Shown piece by piece: positions 1 through 64,000 of a stretch of 64,000 bases of DNA; the stretch's first letter is position 1, and the number at the start of each line of letters is the position of its first letter. The position numbers and the translations under genes are program-made. The DNA comes from Mastigias papua. Lineage: Eukaryota > Cnidaria > Scyphozoa > Rhizostomeae > Mastigiidae. The stretch spans positions 19,275,687-19,339,686 of the forward strand of contig OZ025269.1 in NCBI GenBank assembly GCA_964019165.1, read 5' to 3'. The notes under the pieces are model-generated. The model made no database searches and had not been told where the DNA came from. It was given only the letters and a program-made list of their open reading frames with translations.

Positions 1-2110
1 AGTCATCTCTACATCCCAGTAAGACTTTTCGTAACTTTACTACCTTCAATATAATTTCAATGTGTCTCATAGAGCTATCATAAGCCATCGTAGATAATAA
101 AAGTCATTTTCATTGGACTTCTATAGCTTATGGAAGTGCTTCAATATAGACTGAAAAGAATGGAAAACATAAAAGAAAACGGCAAAACATTATCTTCAAA
201 GATAGAATGTTTATTTTGGAAAGAGCACAACACTCCTTTAAACCGATAAATACTGTAAGACTTAGATAGGATCTTTACTGATTGGCCGATTCTGCTGTTC
301 GATTAGTGACTAATTAATTGATTGATTGAATGTATGATTGGGAGATTGTACGATTGATTGATGCTAAATCGTATCAATACAACAAGAAAACTAGGGCAGT
401 CTTCAGTATGGTAAAATATGTAATGTGTGAAGTTTGCCTACAAATTCATTTACTCCACTACTGTTTTCATTTAGGGGAAATCTTACAGCAAAAGACGTTT
501 GCTGGATGACTTGATGGAATTTTTGATGCTCTGAGAAATTATATTATTGTTTTTTGGAGGAATCGAAATGTGTTTAAGATTTAAGCTTTAACCGTTATTT
601 TTCTAGAGCAAATGTGCATCAAATCCGTGCAAGTATGGAGGCGTTTGTGTTCCTGTCTACCACAATGATTCATTCAAATGTGAATGCAAGCAGAGCTCTC
701 TCTCGTTAACTCGAGGAAAATACTGTGAAGTCTTGTTGAGTAAGTACACACTAAACTCACTATTAACATTTTCCCCTTGAATCTCTATCAGTTTATATAT
801 TTTTATCAAATTTTACATCAACAGGGAGATAGAAATTAGAATGTACTTGAATAATCGCACTTCAGTAAGACCCAATGTTGTATTGTTCGTAGCTGGATAC
901 AAGACTGCATTTATTTACTGGTCATTTGACAACAAATCAACATCAATACCAAGCACTAGCAGCAGCACTGACATGTCATCGTATTCGATAAGCTGGAAAT
1001 CAATTTCTGAACCTGGTCGTAGCTCTCATGTTCTCATGTGTACGTCTCGTGATGCATATTGTGCAGAAATACACAACAGCCTACCTTGCATTAAGTAAGT
1101 GATCACTGTTAACTCTGTCATCTTGTAATGAATTTGCCCAGAGAACAGCATAGCCTGGAGGCTGGAGAATTAAACTACAAGCTTTGATAAATTGATTTCC
1201 ACTTTTGAATTATCGAGGAATTCATTCTCTTCGTGCTAAGTTTAATAGATAAGAAATACCAGTAGGCAAGACACTTATAAGTGCAGGCAAAGAAATTCAT
1301 GAACACCCAAACTGTAATGTAACTGGAATATCACAAACATTGCCATGTGCATAAATATCCATGTTGCTATAGTGCTGAAAAAATGTACATCGAAGTTTGG
1401 TGACCTCCATACCTCCAAACTACCCGTTAGTGTCATGATCACATATCATTGCTATGGTACAAATGGGTGCACTCAAAGCATTGTAATGCATTCAGTTATA
1501 ACTTTATGAATAGTTGCCAATGTTCTTTATGACCAGCTAGTGTCCAATTTGCTACGTTCAAGTTTTGTAGATGTTGAATTAACAAGCTTCAATACATGCA
1601 TCCAGCAAAAACTGATCGAAAACTCTTTCTTTCAGTACGTTTTCAACATGCACTCTCACAGTTACTTACAGTTTCTGGCTAAAGTTAATGACATCAGAAA
1701 TTGGAAGAAAATCGAACGTTTTTCGTCCCCGCTATGCAGGTAGCCGACCAGGAATTCGTATAGACAGCCTATCCGGGGATGGGTTCTATACCACGATCAC
1801 TGTTTCTAAATACAAAATGTGGGTGCATTCAACTTTAGGCCAACATGTCAACAAAACGAAATGGAATCATTTCACATTTACTGTTGATGACAACAAGATG
1901 TCGTGTGTCTTCATCAATGGGAGAAAAGACCAATGTGACACGAGTCCAACCTCTGTTAATTTCGATATGAATTATAATAACAGATTCCGTATTGGTGGAG
2001 CATATGATTCAAGCAATAAAGCAAGCATGTACTTTGATGATTTTGCAATTTGGTTAACAGTCCTAACTGATGACGAAATCTCAAGGCTTTACATGCAAAG
2101 CAGAGACTAA
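1..2110 (+). CDS. PAN-EGF-LamG-like secreted protein, copy A (5' part outside window)
   Basis: Only the 3' part lies in the window. Exons read 1-18 (end of the PAN-domain exon), 607-739 (EGF), 833-1094 and 1636-2110, each with GT/AG borders and matching phases, stop TAA at 2108-2110. The EGF exon has six cysteines in the EGF spacing (starting SKCASNPCKYGGVC). The third exon contains YWSFDN, a typical start of a LamG-like jellyroll. The last exon carries YSFWLKL, KWNHFTFT, FINGR, FRIGG and DDFAIW, all typical of Laminin_G_3-type concanavalin-like domains. Such proteins are usually extracellular and bind carbohydrate or protein ligands; the ligand cannot be told from sequence. The exon order, borders and phases are the same as in the complete copy at 5378-8101, so the missing 5' part probably encoded a signal peptide and PAN domain. 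Introns are modelled by eye. Confidence 0.8.
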
Positions 2111-2272
2111 ATTAAACCATCTGCTGTGGTTGTGGACATATCTCTTTCATTGCTGTCCGTAGTGAGTTGTATTGTCGAACAAAGCATCAATACTTTAACA
2201 GTTTTAAGATCTGCGTATGTCTACACCATTAATCATACTTGAACAGCAAAGAACTCCTCGTCACATTTAGCT

Positions 2273-2697
2273 TAAGGCTAAGGCTACGTTCACATTACTC
2301 CGTTTTCATTTAGATGCGTTTTTGCTCCCAAAAACGCTACTATTTTTCTACCCTGTTCACACTACTCCGTTTTCAGACAGAAACGGATATCTATCAAATG
2401 GTGTTCACATTTGTCCTCAAAAACGCATCTCCTTGACGGCTTCTTTTATATTGGCTCTATTAGTAGTGTTTTCAAATTGTTCCGTTTTTGGTGTTCACAC
2501 TACAGAGTTGCGTTTTTGTTTAGCTCCGTTTTCATTTAGCTCCGTTTTTATCATCGTTTTCATTTAGCTCCGTTTTTATCATCGTTTTCATTTAGCTCCG
2601 TTTTTGGTGTGGACTAATGTGAACGCAAAGCCAAAAGCGGAGCTAAACAGTTGCGTTTTTGTTCGAAAACGGAATAGTGTGAACGGGGCCGAAGTTT
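2273..2697. mobile_element. MITE-like element with imperfect terminal inverted repeats
   Basis: The left end (GGCTACGTTCACATTACTCC at 2282-2301) is matched by the reverse complement of the right end (GGCCCCGTTCACACTATTCC, 2671-2690). Both sides are bounded by TTAA, which would fit a piggyBac-type target site. The inside is built from short words such as CTCCGTTTTCATTTAG and AAAACGCAT in both orientations, with three near-tandem copies around 2520-2600. No transposase is encoded, so any mobility would have been non-autonomous. The TTAA assignment is inference, because the outermost bases are diverged. Confidence 0.6.
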
Positions 2698-2983
2698 AAA
2701 CTCAGACAGATCCGAATGGGTACGGATCAGTGTTGGATCCGTGTTGGACCAGTTTTGTTAGTGTTCACACCAGAACGGATCAAGTTTCATTGCTAACATT
2801 TGGTCTTTTTAGGAGAAAGTTCCACGATTCGTATCCGAGCTTTACTTGTTTGGATCGGTTCCTGCCGTTTACACTGGACATAAACGGGAACGGATCCATA
2901 TGAGTACACCTTGGAAAGCAATCCCAAACGGATCCTGATAGCAGGCCCAAATGAGTACAGATCCGGCAGGTCTAGTGTCAACG

Positions 2984-3137
2984 AAAAGCCTATCTATACC
3001 AGAAGTGGTACGGATCCATTTAGATCCATTTAGATCCATTAGATCCATTTAGATCCATTTAGATCCATTTAGATCCATTTAGATCTATTTAGCTCCATTT
3101 AGATCCATTTAGATCCGTTCTAGTGTAAATGGGCCTT
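2984..3137. repeat. Short inverted-repeat element with internal 10-bp minisatellite
   Basis: About ten near-perfect copies of the 10-mer GATCCATTTA run from 3013 to about 3115. They are flanked by arms that are rough inverted repeats of each other (left CTATACCAGAAGTGGTACGG; right, reversed, CATTTACACTAGAACGG). GGATC-rich words also fill 2700-2960, suggesting a composite of two related non-autonomous elements. Confidence 0.55.
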
Positions 3138-3535
3138 GGTACATAGCCAGTTTCCATATCACATGGTTCATCTTCTTCATTACAGTTGCTCTTTAAATTT
3201 CATAGTTTGCCTAGTCATTGCTATTGGACAATCTCTAAAAGAGCCAGACACTTTTGTCGAGGCCTGATGTTCTAATTTTTGGTTAATTTTAGACCCAAAT
3301 ATTTTTACCATTGTTCTTATTTCAAGAGTGATGTTTTTTGTGCAAATATTTGAGAAAATGTAGTATGCAAATTCTAAGGCATTCAGTGGGGCTACTTTGA
3401 AATACAACAATGAATGCTTATGTTTATGTGGGTTGTTGAGTACTTATGAAAATTTTCATCTGAAGCAGAGCATGTCTTGGCATTATTCTTATTTCTAATA
3501 CAAATCGAATCTCAGTGTAGCTATTGTCTTCTAGA

Positions 3536-3830
3536 CCCAGAACCACCGAAAGGAGGCAGGATGGGTAGGATGCCCCGGGACTCGAAAAGTTATGCAATAA
3601 TTCTTTGGTGGCTTTTAAATGCTAAACTGACGTCAGCAGGGGCTCCCGCTGTTTTCATTTTCCCCGGACTCCATACCATCTATCAGTGGGCCTGCCTAGA
3701 TCCTCTGATACTTCTTACAGGCCTTTCCACACTAGGTGTAGCTAACATTCTTTCTCTATCACACCCTAAAGGAAACTTTATTGCACTGCTAGCCACCCTA
3801 TAATTATGATCCCAGACCGCCCCTGAGTAT
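3536..3830 (+). repeat. GC-richer interspersed repeat, copy 1
   Basis: This stretch is visibly richer in G and C than its surroundings. It shares an ordered set of words with 11975-12160, for example AAAAGTTATGCAATAATTCT here against AAAAGCTATGAAATGATTCT there, followed in both by TGGTG, a TTAAATG word, a GTCA word, AGGGG and CTGTTTT-like words. The open frame across it (3477-3803) shows no domain and is not called as a gene. Confidence 0.5.
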
Positions 3831-4844
3831 TAAATCAGCATTTCGTCAGTGACTTAATCTTTATAGTAGAACTAGTGATTATGTAGGAAGTAATGCATCA
3901 TTTCTAACTTTGCTTTAAGTTCTCATCGATTATTCAATGTGTTCTATATGGTCAATCCCACCCTCATGGCGATATGTGTTGAATTGCAGCAGACTTTTTC
4001 GTTATCTATTAGGTATGTGGTCTTCCCAGTTACTAGGCAACTGTTATGCTTCTATCACGATCTCTGTTCTAAATGATATTAGCATATATTTCAAAATCAA
4101 TGCTCCATTCACCATTGACCTCAATTACCATATAGTTGATGACCTTATCAATGTGAGCCCAAAAACCAAAGAACATACATATTTCATGCATTTAAGGAGG
4201 GTCACCCTTCAGTTGTAAAGCGATTGCAGGATAATTTCCTTTACTTTTATATTCAGTCGACCTCTGCAGCATACTCCTAGCTCGTTAAACAGAAAATTTG
4301 ACATTGTTGAAGCTAAATTAGGGTATTGCAACAAGCAACTCTGCCAGTACGTTAATTTCAGTTGGCAGTCAGTCAGTAAGATAGTAGCCTAACAAACACG
4401 CCAACAAACGAAGGAATGAACGGACGAACGAATGAATGAACTAAGCAACCTACTAATGAAACAACTAATGAGAGAACCGACCAACAAACCAACTAACCTG
4501 AGTAAACATTTCCTCCTTATAACCAGAATCTAAAGTACGAAATACTTACAGATTCAAATTTGTTAAGAATGCTGTATGGCATTCTATGGAATTGCACAAA
4601 GGGCGAGGCAGTAAACAAACACTGGCAAAATGGTAAATGAAAAATCTTAATAAATCTTAATACAAACAATCAACACATACGTTAGAATTAATGACTTAGG
4701 CTACTTCCAAAGTGTGCAACCTTCTTCAATAAATATTAGCTTATCCATACCTTCCATGATCTGCAGATTTAGAGTTTCAACTTACAGTTCCCCAAAGACA
4801 GGTCCAACCCACACTTACACTTGCTTGTTTTAATACAAACTTTA

Positions 4845-5240
4845 ATTGGCCCAGTACTGAAACTTCTTTAGCTTTTGAAAGATTTCTGTACTAAAACGTT
4901 CTCAACAAGAACATCTGAATTCGTATAACACTATAGCGTAACATGTACAGGCAACAGAAAAAAACGCAAATAAAATACTGGAATTAGATTATCATAATAA
5001 ATCTTTAAAAGTTACATATATAATTATATGTAATTTATTACATATATATGAATTGAATTGAAAGAGTGTTCTAATTCAGATTATGAAAGAGATGATGGGC
5101 TTGTATGACAATTTAAGTTCTAAATGTATATGAACTTATCCACTTTCTTAGGTCTCAAAATCCACTATTACACTTTCTTAATTTTTTTTGAGCAATCGAG
5201 CTCTACTTTCTTATAATCCACTGTATCAGAGAAAACTACA
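4845..5240 (+). repeat. Interspersed repeat family X, copy 1
   Basis: Starts with CCCAGTACTGAAACTTCTTT and continues through words shared with copies at 36715-37090 (opposite strand), 45150-45490 and 47300-47770. These are paired ACTGAAAC/ACTAAAAC words, AACAAGAACAT, a TATAACACTATAGCGTAAC block, and a final CGAGCTCTACTTTCTTAT block. It encodes nothing recognisable and may be a SINE or MITE relic. Confidence 0.6.
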
Positions 5241-5377
5241 TTTTAGGGCCTGCTTCTAACATACCTGCTAAATTTCCATAGCAACCTGCTGGTGGCTCAC
5301 GATGGTATGTCGAACCCAGAACTTACTTCCTACAAGGACAATTTCTGATTGGAAACAGCTTTGGATGAAAAGTCAGC

Positions 5378-8101
5378 ATGGTGTATTTTCGGAGGGGAAG
5401 GTAAGTACTGATTTACCATACAATCAGTTTGGCAATGTAGAAAACTAAATTCTGTGACAATGACTATTGTTTAGTTTTCTCGTGTCCCACAGAGCTTTAA
5501 GGATATACAAGAGAATTTATATTAACGTACATTGATATTGCAATGTAGAAAAATATTCAGTATCGAAAACAGCACCATTTAGCCAAAACTGTATGCCTCA
5601 ATGACAGAACAAGAATACCCTCTAATCCTTGCTTGTTGATAATGGTAGCTACATATCGTTTGTTCCTTCCTCAGACAATCTGTTCTACTTCTGGCAATTT
5701 GCTCTTCATTTCATGTTCTATCAGCTATATTATGCAGTTCTCGATACTATTGCTCAACATCCGAGATCAAATATATCTCCATGGAGCAACTAACAAACTC
5801 GTATCTCAATGCAACAGCAATCAAGAGGTACACAGTCCAAACTGTACACCAATGCCAGCAATATTGTGTCCGAGAAAAGAGGTGTCAGTCAATCAATTTG
5901 AATATGAGCGAAATTAATCAAACTGATTGCTCTCTCCTTGATGTGAACAAGTTCAGTAACTCATCGTTACTGGCCACAGACAAGCAAATCAATCATCTCT
6001 ACATTCCAGTAAGATTTTTTCATAATATTACTACTTTCAATACGATACGACAGATTGTGTTTGTTCAATGACTGATTGATTGATTGAATGATTGATTGAC
6101 TAGTTGATTGACTGAATGATTTATTGATTATACGATTGATTGATGGTAGTTCGTTTCAATCGTGAACGAAAATTAGGACTGTGACCAGTACAGTAAAAGA
6201 TGTATTGTGTGAAGCTTGCTTACAAATTCATTTCCTCTACTCTATATTTTTCATTCATGGGCAGAAGTCTAACAGCAAAAAATATTATATATACTAATAA
6301 TATAATGTGATAATTGGACTTCTGATGCTCTGGGAAATAAAATAGTTGATTTCTGGAGTTATAAAAACTTGTTTAAGATTTAAGCTTTTTACTGTTACCT
6401 CTCTAGAGCAGATGTGCATCAAATCCGTGCAAACATGGAGGCGTTTGCGTTCCTGTCTACCACAATAATTCATTCAAATGTGAATGTAAGCAAAGCTCTC
6501 TCTCGTTAACTCGAGGAAAATACTGTGAAGTTTTGTTCAGTAAGTACACACTAAACTCACTATTAACATGTTCCCCTTAAATCTCTATCAGTTTATATAT
6601 TTTTATCAAATTTTACATCAATAGGTAGATAGAAATTAGAATGTACTTGAATAATCGCACTTCAGTAAGACCCAATGTTGTGTTGTTCGTAGCTGGATAC
6701 AAGACTGCATTTATTTATTGGTCATTTGACAACAAATCAACATCAATACCAAGCACTAGCAGCAGCACTGACATGTCATCGTATTCGATAAGCTGGAAAT
6801 CAATTTCTGAACCTGGTCGTAGCTCTCATGTTCTCATGTGTACATCTGGTACAGGATATTGTGTACAAATACACAACGGTCTGCCTTGCATCAAGTAAGT
6901 GATTAAATGCTAGCTCTCAAATGTTTCGATAAATTTGTCTGTACAAGTACAATCCCCAGAAAAATACTGTCAAGTTTGTTAATTTACATTCAAACCTGGA
7001 TTCCCCTCATGACAAGGTTAATATAGCGTTCGAGAAAAGCTAGAGAAGAAATGCTTGTGGAAGAAGTCCTGTAAGTACGGGCAATGAAAGTCGGTCATTC
7101 CAACTAAACTACAGCGATATCCAAAAGGGCCAAGGCGCTTCCTTTTATAGGTATCCACGTTCCTAGCATACATGTTAACAGAAAAAGTTTTTGGATTTTT
7201 CTTTTCTTTTAAGAATTTTGATTTTTCGTAAATTTGCTCTGAGCATTTTATATAGGATTTAATAGTTTAGCTTTACTAATAACTTCCTAATGTACTTTTT
7301 TATATCGTAAATAGTGTGTATATCCGAGGGCCCCTTGAAAATCAACTTGCTGATAACCCTCACTAAAAGAACAGAATATGAAATATCACTTATGAAATAA
7401 AAAGACTTTAACTGACTTGCAGAGACCTCCTTTCCTCACAAACTCCTCTGCGTCGTAGATGGTGGTTCTCAAAGGTCAATAACCGTGTACCTTCAATAGA
7501 AGAGTATTGGAATAAGTCCCTACCTTCCAATTTGCTATTGAGACTGCTGGTGTATCATAGCTTTAAAATTTAAGTATTGGAAAAGTATGGTCTATATCCT
7601 TATATAATGGAAGATCCTTTTTTCAGCACATTTTCAGCATGCACGACCACGTTGACTTACAGCTTCTGGCTAAAGCTGATGAAATCGGAAATCGGTATAC
7701 AAAGCAACATTTTCCGTTCCTGGTCTGCAAACAGCCGGCCAGGAATCCGCTTTGAAAGTCTATCAACTGCTGGCTTCTATTCCACAATCATTGTGTCTAA
7801 GTACAAAATGTGGGAGCATTCAACTTTAGGCCAGCAGGTCAACAAAACAAAATGGAATCATTTCACATTTACTGTTGATGATAACAAGATGTCGTGCGTT
7901 TTCATCAACGGGAGAAGAGACCAATGCGACACAAGTCCCTCCCCTGTCAACTTTGGTATGCATTATAACACCCGATTTCGCATTGGTGGAGATTTTTACT
8001 CAAACAAGAAGCCAGGAATGTATTTAGATGATTTTGCAATTTGGCTGACAGTCCTTACAGATGAAGAAGTATCCAGCCTTTATGTGCAAAGCAGAGACTA
8101 A
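5378..8101 (+). CDS. PAN-EGF-LamG-like secreted protein, copy B (complete, 408 aa)
   Basis: Five exons: 5378-5400, 5675-6008, 6407-6539, 6633-6894, 7627-8101; the sum is 1227 nt, in frame throughout. The proposed start is ATG 5378 (A at -3, G at +4). Its 23-nt exon joins in phase to the hydrophobic stretch SVLLLAICSSFHVLSA, making a convincing signal peptide (residues ~1-25). Residues ~30-112 form a PAN/apple-like domain (HQCQQYCVREKRCQS), ~113-157 an EGF domain with six cysteines, and ~160-408 a LamG-like jellyroll ending in LDDFAIWLTVLTDEE. Several N-x-S/T sites support a secreted glycoprotein. Copy A upstream is a tandem paralogue. A small first exon is the least certain part: an alternative first exon or an internal start at 5781 cannot be excluded. 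Biological role unknown; extracellular adhesion or recognition is the family expectation. Confidence 0.8.
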
Positions 8102-8291
8102 AACATAGATCATTTGAATTTGACAAGAAGTCTATAACGATTCTGAGTGTAATGTAGGGATAAGCTCCTTAATGGAGATAATCACATATATCAGTTTTTA
8201 ATTCCTAAATTTAATGTTTGCTGCCTAGTGCTTGTTTAGGAACTTATTAATCAAAGATGAGAATTTACAAAGCGTGAAAAAACTTAAAACT

Positions 8292-8297
8292 AATAAA
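8292..8297 (+). promoter_or_regulatory. Candidate polyadenylation signal of copy B
   Basis: AATAAA lies 191 nt after the stop codon of copy B. A second AATAAA is at 8375-8380. Either could direct 3'-end formation; which one is used cannot be told here. Confidence 0.45.
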
Positions 8298-8524
8298 GTC
8301 ACGTAAAGGACGAACTTGAATCAGAAACTGAATCACCCCTTTCAACACTTTGGATATATATTCATCTTTCATTCAATAAATATATCCGAGATCACCATCA
8401 TATTAGCAACGAATCTATGGGATCTTTAGAGGGTCTTCTCGCATTGGATCTCATGGTACACAGAGAACATGAGCTTATGGGTTATAACTGCAGTGAAACA
8501 AAAAGGGAGAAACTCTCGAGAATG

Positions 8525-8575
8525 CATTTCATTTCATTTTCATTTTTCATTTTATAATATTTATACAGGGTAAGT
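8525..8575 (-). mobile_element. 3' tail fragment of the same LINE family as 61666-62360
   Basis: Read on the minus strand it is CTGTATAAATATT followed by an AAATG-type simple tail (TGAAAAATGAAAATGAAATG). The retrotransposon remnant at 61666 ends almost identically. Only the last 50 bases or so are recognisable, as expected of an extremely 5'-truncated LINE insertion. It lies between the convergent copy B and ARL2 genes. Confidence 0.55.
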
Positions 8576-9212
8576 ATTCAATGCAAAAAGTGAAGTTGAT
8601 TTACAAACTGCCCTGCTAATGCAGTTGTCTATCATAAGTGATTACCAAATTCAATTTGATAATCACTGCATTGCTGGCCAAGTACGTAATCCCACTCTAA
8701 TATGCATGTATACCTGCATAAATACACTCTAAAATTATCTATGGACTTCTTGCTTTTCCACTATAGTACAAGATACTCTCTATTCATACTTTCTCATCCT
8801 GATCATACGACAGTAGCACTACTTTCCAATTGGAGAACACACCATTCTTCTGCAGTACAACAGAACTTTCATTAACACCACAAAAGGTACGTGTGATCTG
8901 AACAGCATATACACAGGACTTTAATGAATTTGGTAATTACCTATGATAGGCAATTGACGATCTAGCAGAATGCATGAACGTCACACAACTGACGATCGAG
9001 TTGAACGCATGATCAATTACGTTTACCTATAATTAATTGCTGCTAAGAAACTTTGGCAACACTATATACCGAAAATATCATATGGCCCAAGTAGATATTT
9101 AAAAATGCCAACTGTAACTTCTTATTCTTACAACATTTGCTACTCCTCCAGATAATAGTGCATCTTAATAAATAAACATAACTTTGCCTACAAAGTGAAA
9201 AACCTCTTGATG

Positions 9213-13413
<4,201 letters not shown>

Positions 13414-13575
13414 TATCACCGCTTAAATTTTCTTTTTAGAGCTGCGTTGCTAATCCTCCCTAAATTCTTTCATAAGTGGCTGTTCTACAAAATGATAGCA
13501 ACACCCTTTTGTAGAGGCCTCTATGTTTACTCACAGCCTCATTTTGAAGACTATGTGAACGAGCAGGAGATCAAG
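13414..13575. promoter_or_regulatory. Presumed bidirectional ARL2/symplekin promoter
   Basis: Only 162 bp separate the ARL2 start codon (13413, minus) from the symplekin start codon (13576, plus), so both promoters and 5' UTRs must overlap here unless either gene has an upstream non-coding exon. The segment contains a perfect 9-bp inverted repeat, TCTACAAAA (13484-13492) and TTTTGTAGA (13507-13515), overlapping a perfect 12-bp palindrome TAGAGGCCTCTA (13512-13523). No TATA box is placed convincingly on either strand. The promoter role is inferred from the layout. Confidence 0.65.
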
Positions 13576-62653
<49,078 letters not shown>

Positions 62654-63699
62654 TGTATTGTTTCAACTGGGCTGGTTATGCCTTTTGTATGATAAATGCC
62701 ATCATCATATAGTAGCTAATGTCTCACTTTGGAATTCATGTCACCTGACTGTACCAGGCTTCATAACACCTTGGGATGTTTCGTTTGCTAAGCATTGCAG
62801 TATGTTGTCAGAGGAAAAGCCACTCTACACAGAGAACGTATTGGACCAGTTTTAATGTTCGAAGCGTGGTGGTTTGAGTTGAAAAATTTGCAGCTATTTG
62901 GCATAAGGTGTGAGTTACTACTGGCCTGTTTGGATATACAGTTTGGAGATCTTGCTAGAGGCAGAAGGTTCCGTTGTCGTATTGATATGATTGTTTGATC
63001 ATAAGAGCTTCGATTGTCAATTGTATTAAAGTATGTAATAAGGTGGGCAAAACACACTTAGATATTGAGACGGAAATGGTCATGTGATATTTGAAAAGTG
63101 TCGTTGTTTTACGTTGTTTGGGTTGTTTACAAGATATTTTTGGGGCTAAGTTTTAGTTTCTGCTACGTTCGGTGGGAGTGGTTGTCATTTCTCAATGCGT
63201 CACTTATTTTCTGCGTAGTTTCAATCCCTACACGCACACGAGCAAAGAAGCAACGAGTATTGGTTGCATAGCTCATATCATATTATTGGACAGTTTCCAA
63301 ATAGTTAATTGTGCATTGTTTCCGTATATATATTTATATATAGGTGTTTTCGTACATTCAACGACTGTCCATAGCACAGCTTTGTGGGTTTGCTAGTTTT
63401 TCCAAGAACTGTTTCTTTTCACTTTAGTGAATTCAGTGTTCTTGATGATATAACGTTTGAAAAAGGGCTCTGTAGGTGATAGTGAAAGTCATGTTATTGG
63501 TCTGTTAATGGGGAATTTTGGGAGTTGGGGACATTTTGATCTAACAGCACTTTTGATGTTCGTTACAGAATTTTATGCTCAATTATTGATCTCTCTCAAT
63601 TACAGTGCAACATAGCATGATATGACCCTTCAATCGTGTTGCATCTATTTAGAAGTGCAAATGATGGTAAACGGGAAAAATTGTTGCCACGTTTTGATA
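62654..63699 (+). other. Symplekin 3' UTR and flank
   Basis: No strong AATAAA follows the stop at once; ATTAAA at 63025-63030 is the best candidate polyadenylation signal seen (about 370 nt downstream). No further gene is recognised up to repeat Z copy 3. Confidence 0.4.
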
Positions 63700-64000
63700 G
63701 GAATATAGTCTATAGGACTATTAAAGCTGAAAAGTCCTGAAAGTTAAGAATAATTTATGAATAACGCAAAGCTCAAGCTTCATGGTGATTTAAATTGTTT
63801 GTTTGTTAGAATTTTTTGGAAGGCAAAACAAGTGTGAGTTTCAGTAATCCGGCCTGGGAGTCATTATGCTATGATGTGGCTCAGTACCTCTTTGGGGAGT
63901 GCCCCCTACACGCTTTGTATTTTAAGAATATAGTCTGTACGAACAATGGTGCTCAATATTACTGAAATCTAAGAATAAAATATGAATTATCTTGGGCTCA
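63700..64000 (+). repeat. Interspersed repeat family Z, copy 3 (cut by window end)
   Basis: Contains GAAAGTTAAGAATAATTTAT, AAGCTTCATGGTGATTTAAA, CTGGGAGTCATTATGCTATG and a TTTTAAGAATATAGTCTGTA block, collinear with 46525-46920. It runs into the window edge. Confidence 0.65.

Larger units (their letters stand above)
2111..5377. other. Intergenic region between copies A and B
   Basis: No convincing exon was found here. It holds the 3' UTR of copy A, a TTAA-flanked MITE-like element (about 2273-2697), a second element with a 10-bp minisatellite (about 2984-3137), a GC-richer interspersed repeat (about 3536-3830) and a copy of repeat family X (about 4845-5240). A low-complexity stretch rich in GAATGAAC/CCAACAAAC words runs about 4390-4500. 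The promoter of copy B must lie near its right end; I see no clear TATA or initiator element. Confidence 0.6.
8102..9212. other. Intergenic region between convergent copy B and ARL2
   Basis: Contains both 3' UTRs and the LINE-tail fragment at 8525-8575. A weak ATTAAA on the minus strand (8922-8927) could be the ARL2 polyadenylation signal; no minus-strand AATAAA was seen closer to the ARL2 stop. No further exon was found. Confidence 0.5.

Overview
This window looks like part of a metazoan nuclear genome. It is AT-rich, and its genes are cut into many small GT-AG exons separated by introns full of repeats. One gene family joins PAN, EGF and LamG-like domains, a combination common in cnidarians. 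The ancestral-looking structure of the two conserved genes (40 and 5 exons) also fits a cnidarian, perhaps an anthozoan. This is inference; no single sequence fixes the species.

Layout. (1) 1-8101 (+): two tandem copies of a secreted PAN-EGF-LamG-like gene. The first is cut by the window edge (last exons only, to 2110). The second is complete (5378-8101; 408 aa with a signal peptide). The 3.3 kb between them holds MITE-like elements, a 10-bp minisatellite and other interspersed repeats. (2) 9213-13413 (-): a complete five-exon ARL2 small GTPase gene encoding 184 aa, the human length, with its motifs at human positions. (3) 13576-62653 (+): a complete symplekin gene, 40 coding exons and about 1160 aa, the scaffold of the pre-mRNA 3'-end cleavage machinery. 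ARL2 and symplekin are head to head with only 162 bp between their start codons, so they probably share a bidirectional promoter. (4) 62654-64000: symplekin 3' flank and an interspersed repeat.

The first 33 symplekin exons fill about 20.5 kb. The last seven are spread over 28 kb because introns 33 and 34 (8.5 and 9.7 kb) have been filled with repeats. These include a tRNA-derived SINE with recognisable target-site duplications, MITEs, several minisatellites, and copies of at least three anonymous repeat families (called X, Y and Z here) that recur across the window. A 5'-truncated non-LTR retrotransposon lies in intron 39.

I found no operon, CRISPR array, prophage or obviously new molecular system. 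The most useful points are the compact ARL2/symplekin divergent pair, the patchy divergence of the PAN-EGF-LamG duplicates, and the unnamed repeat families.
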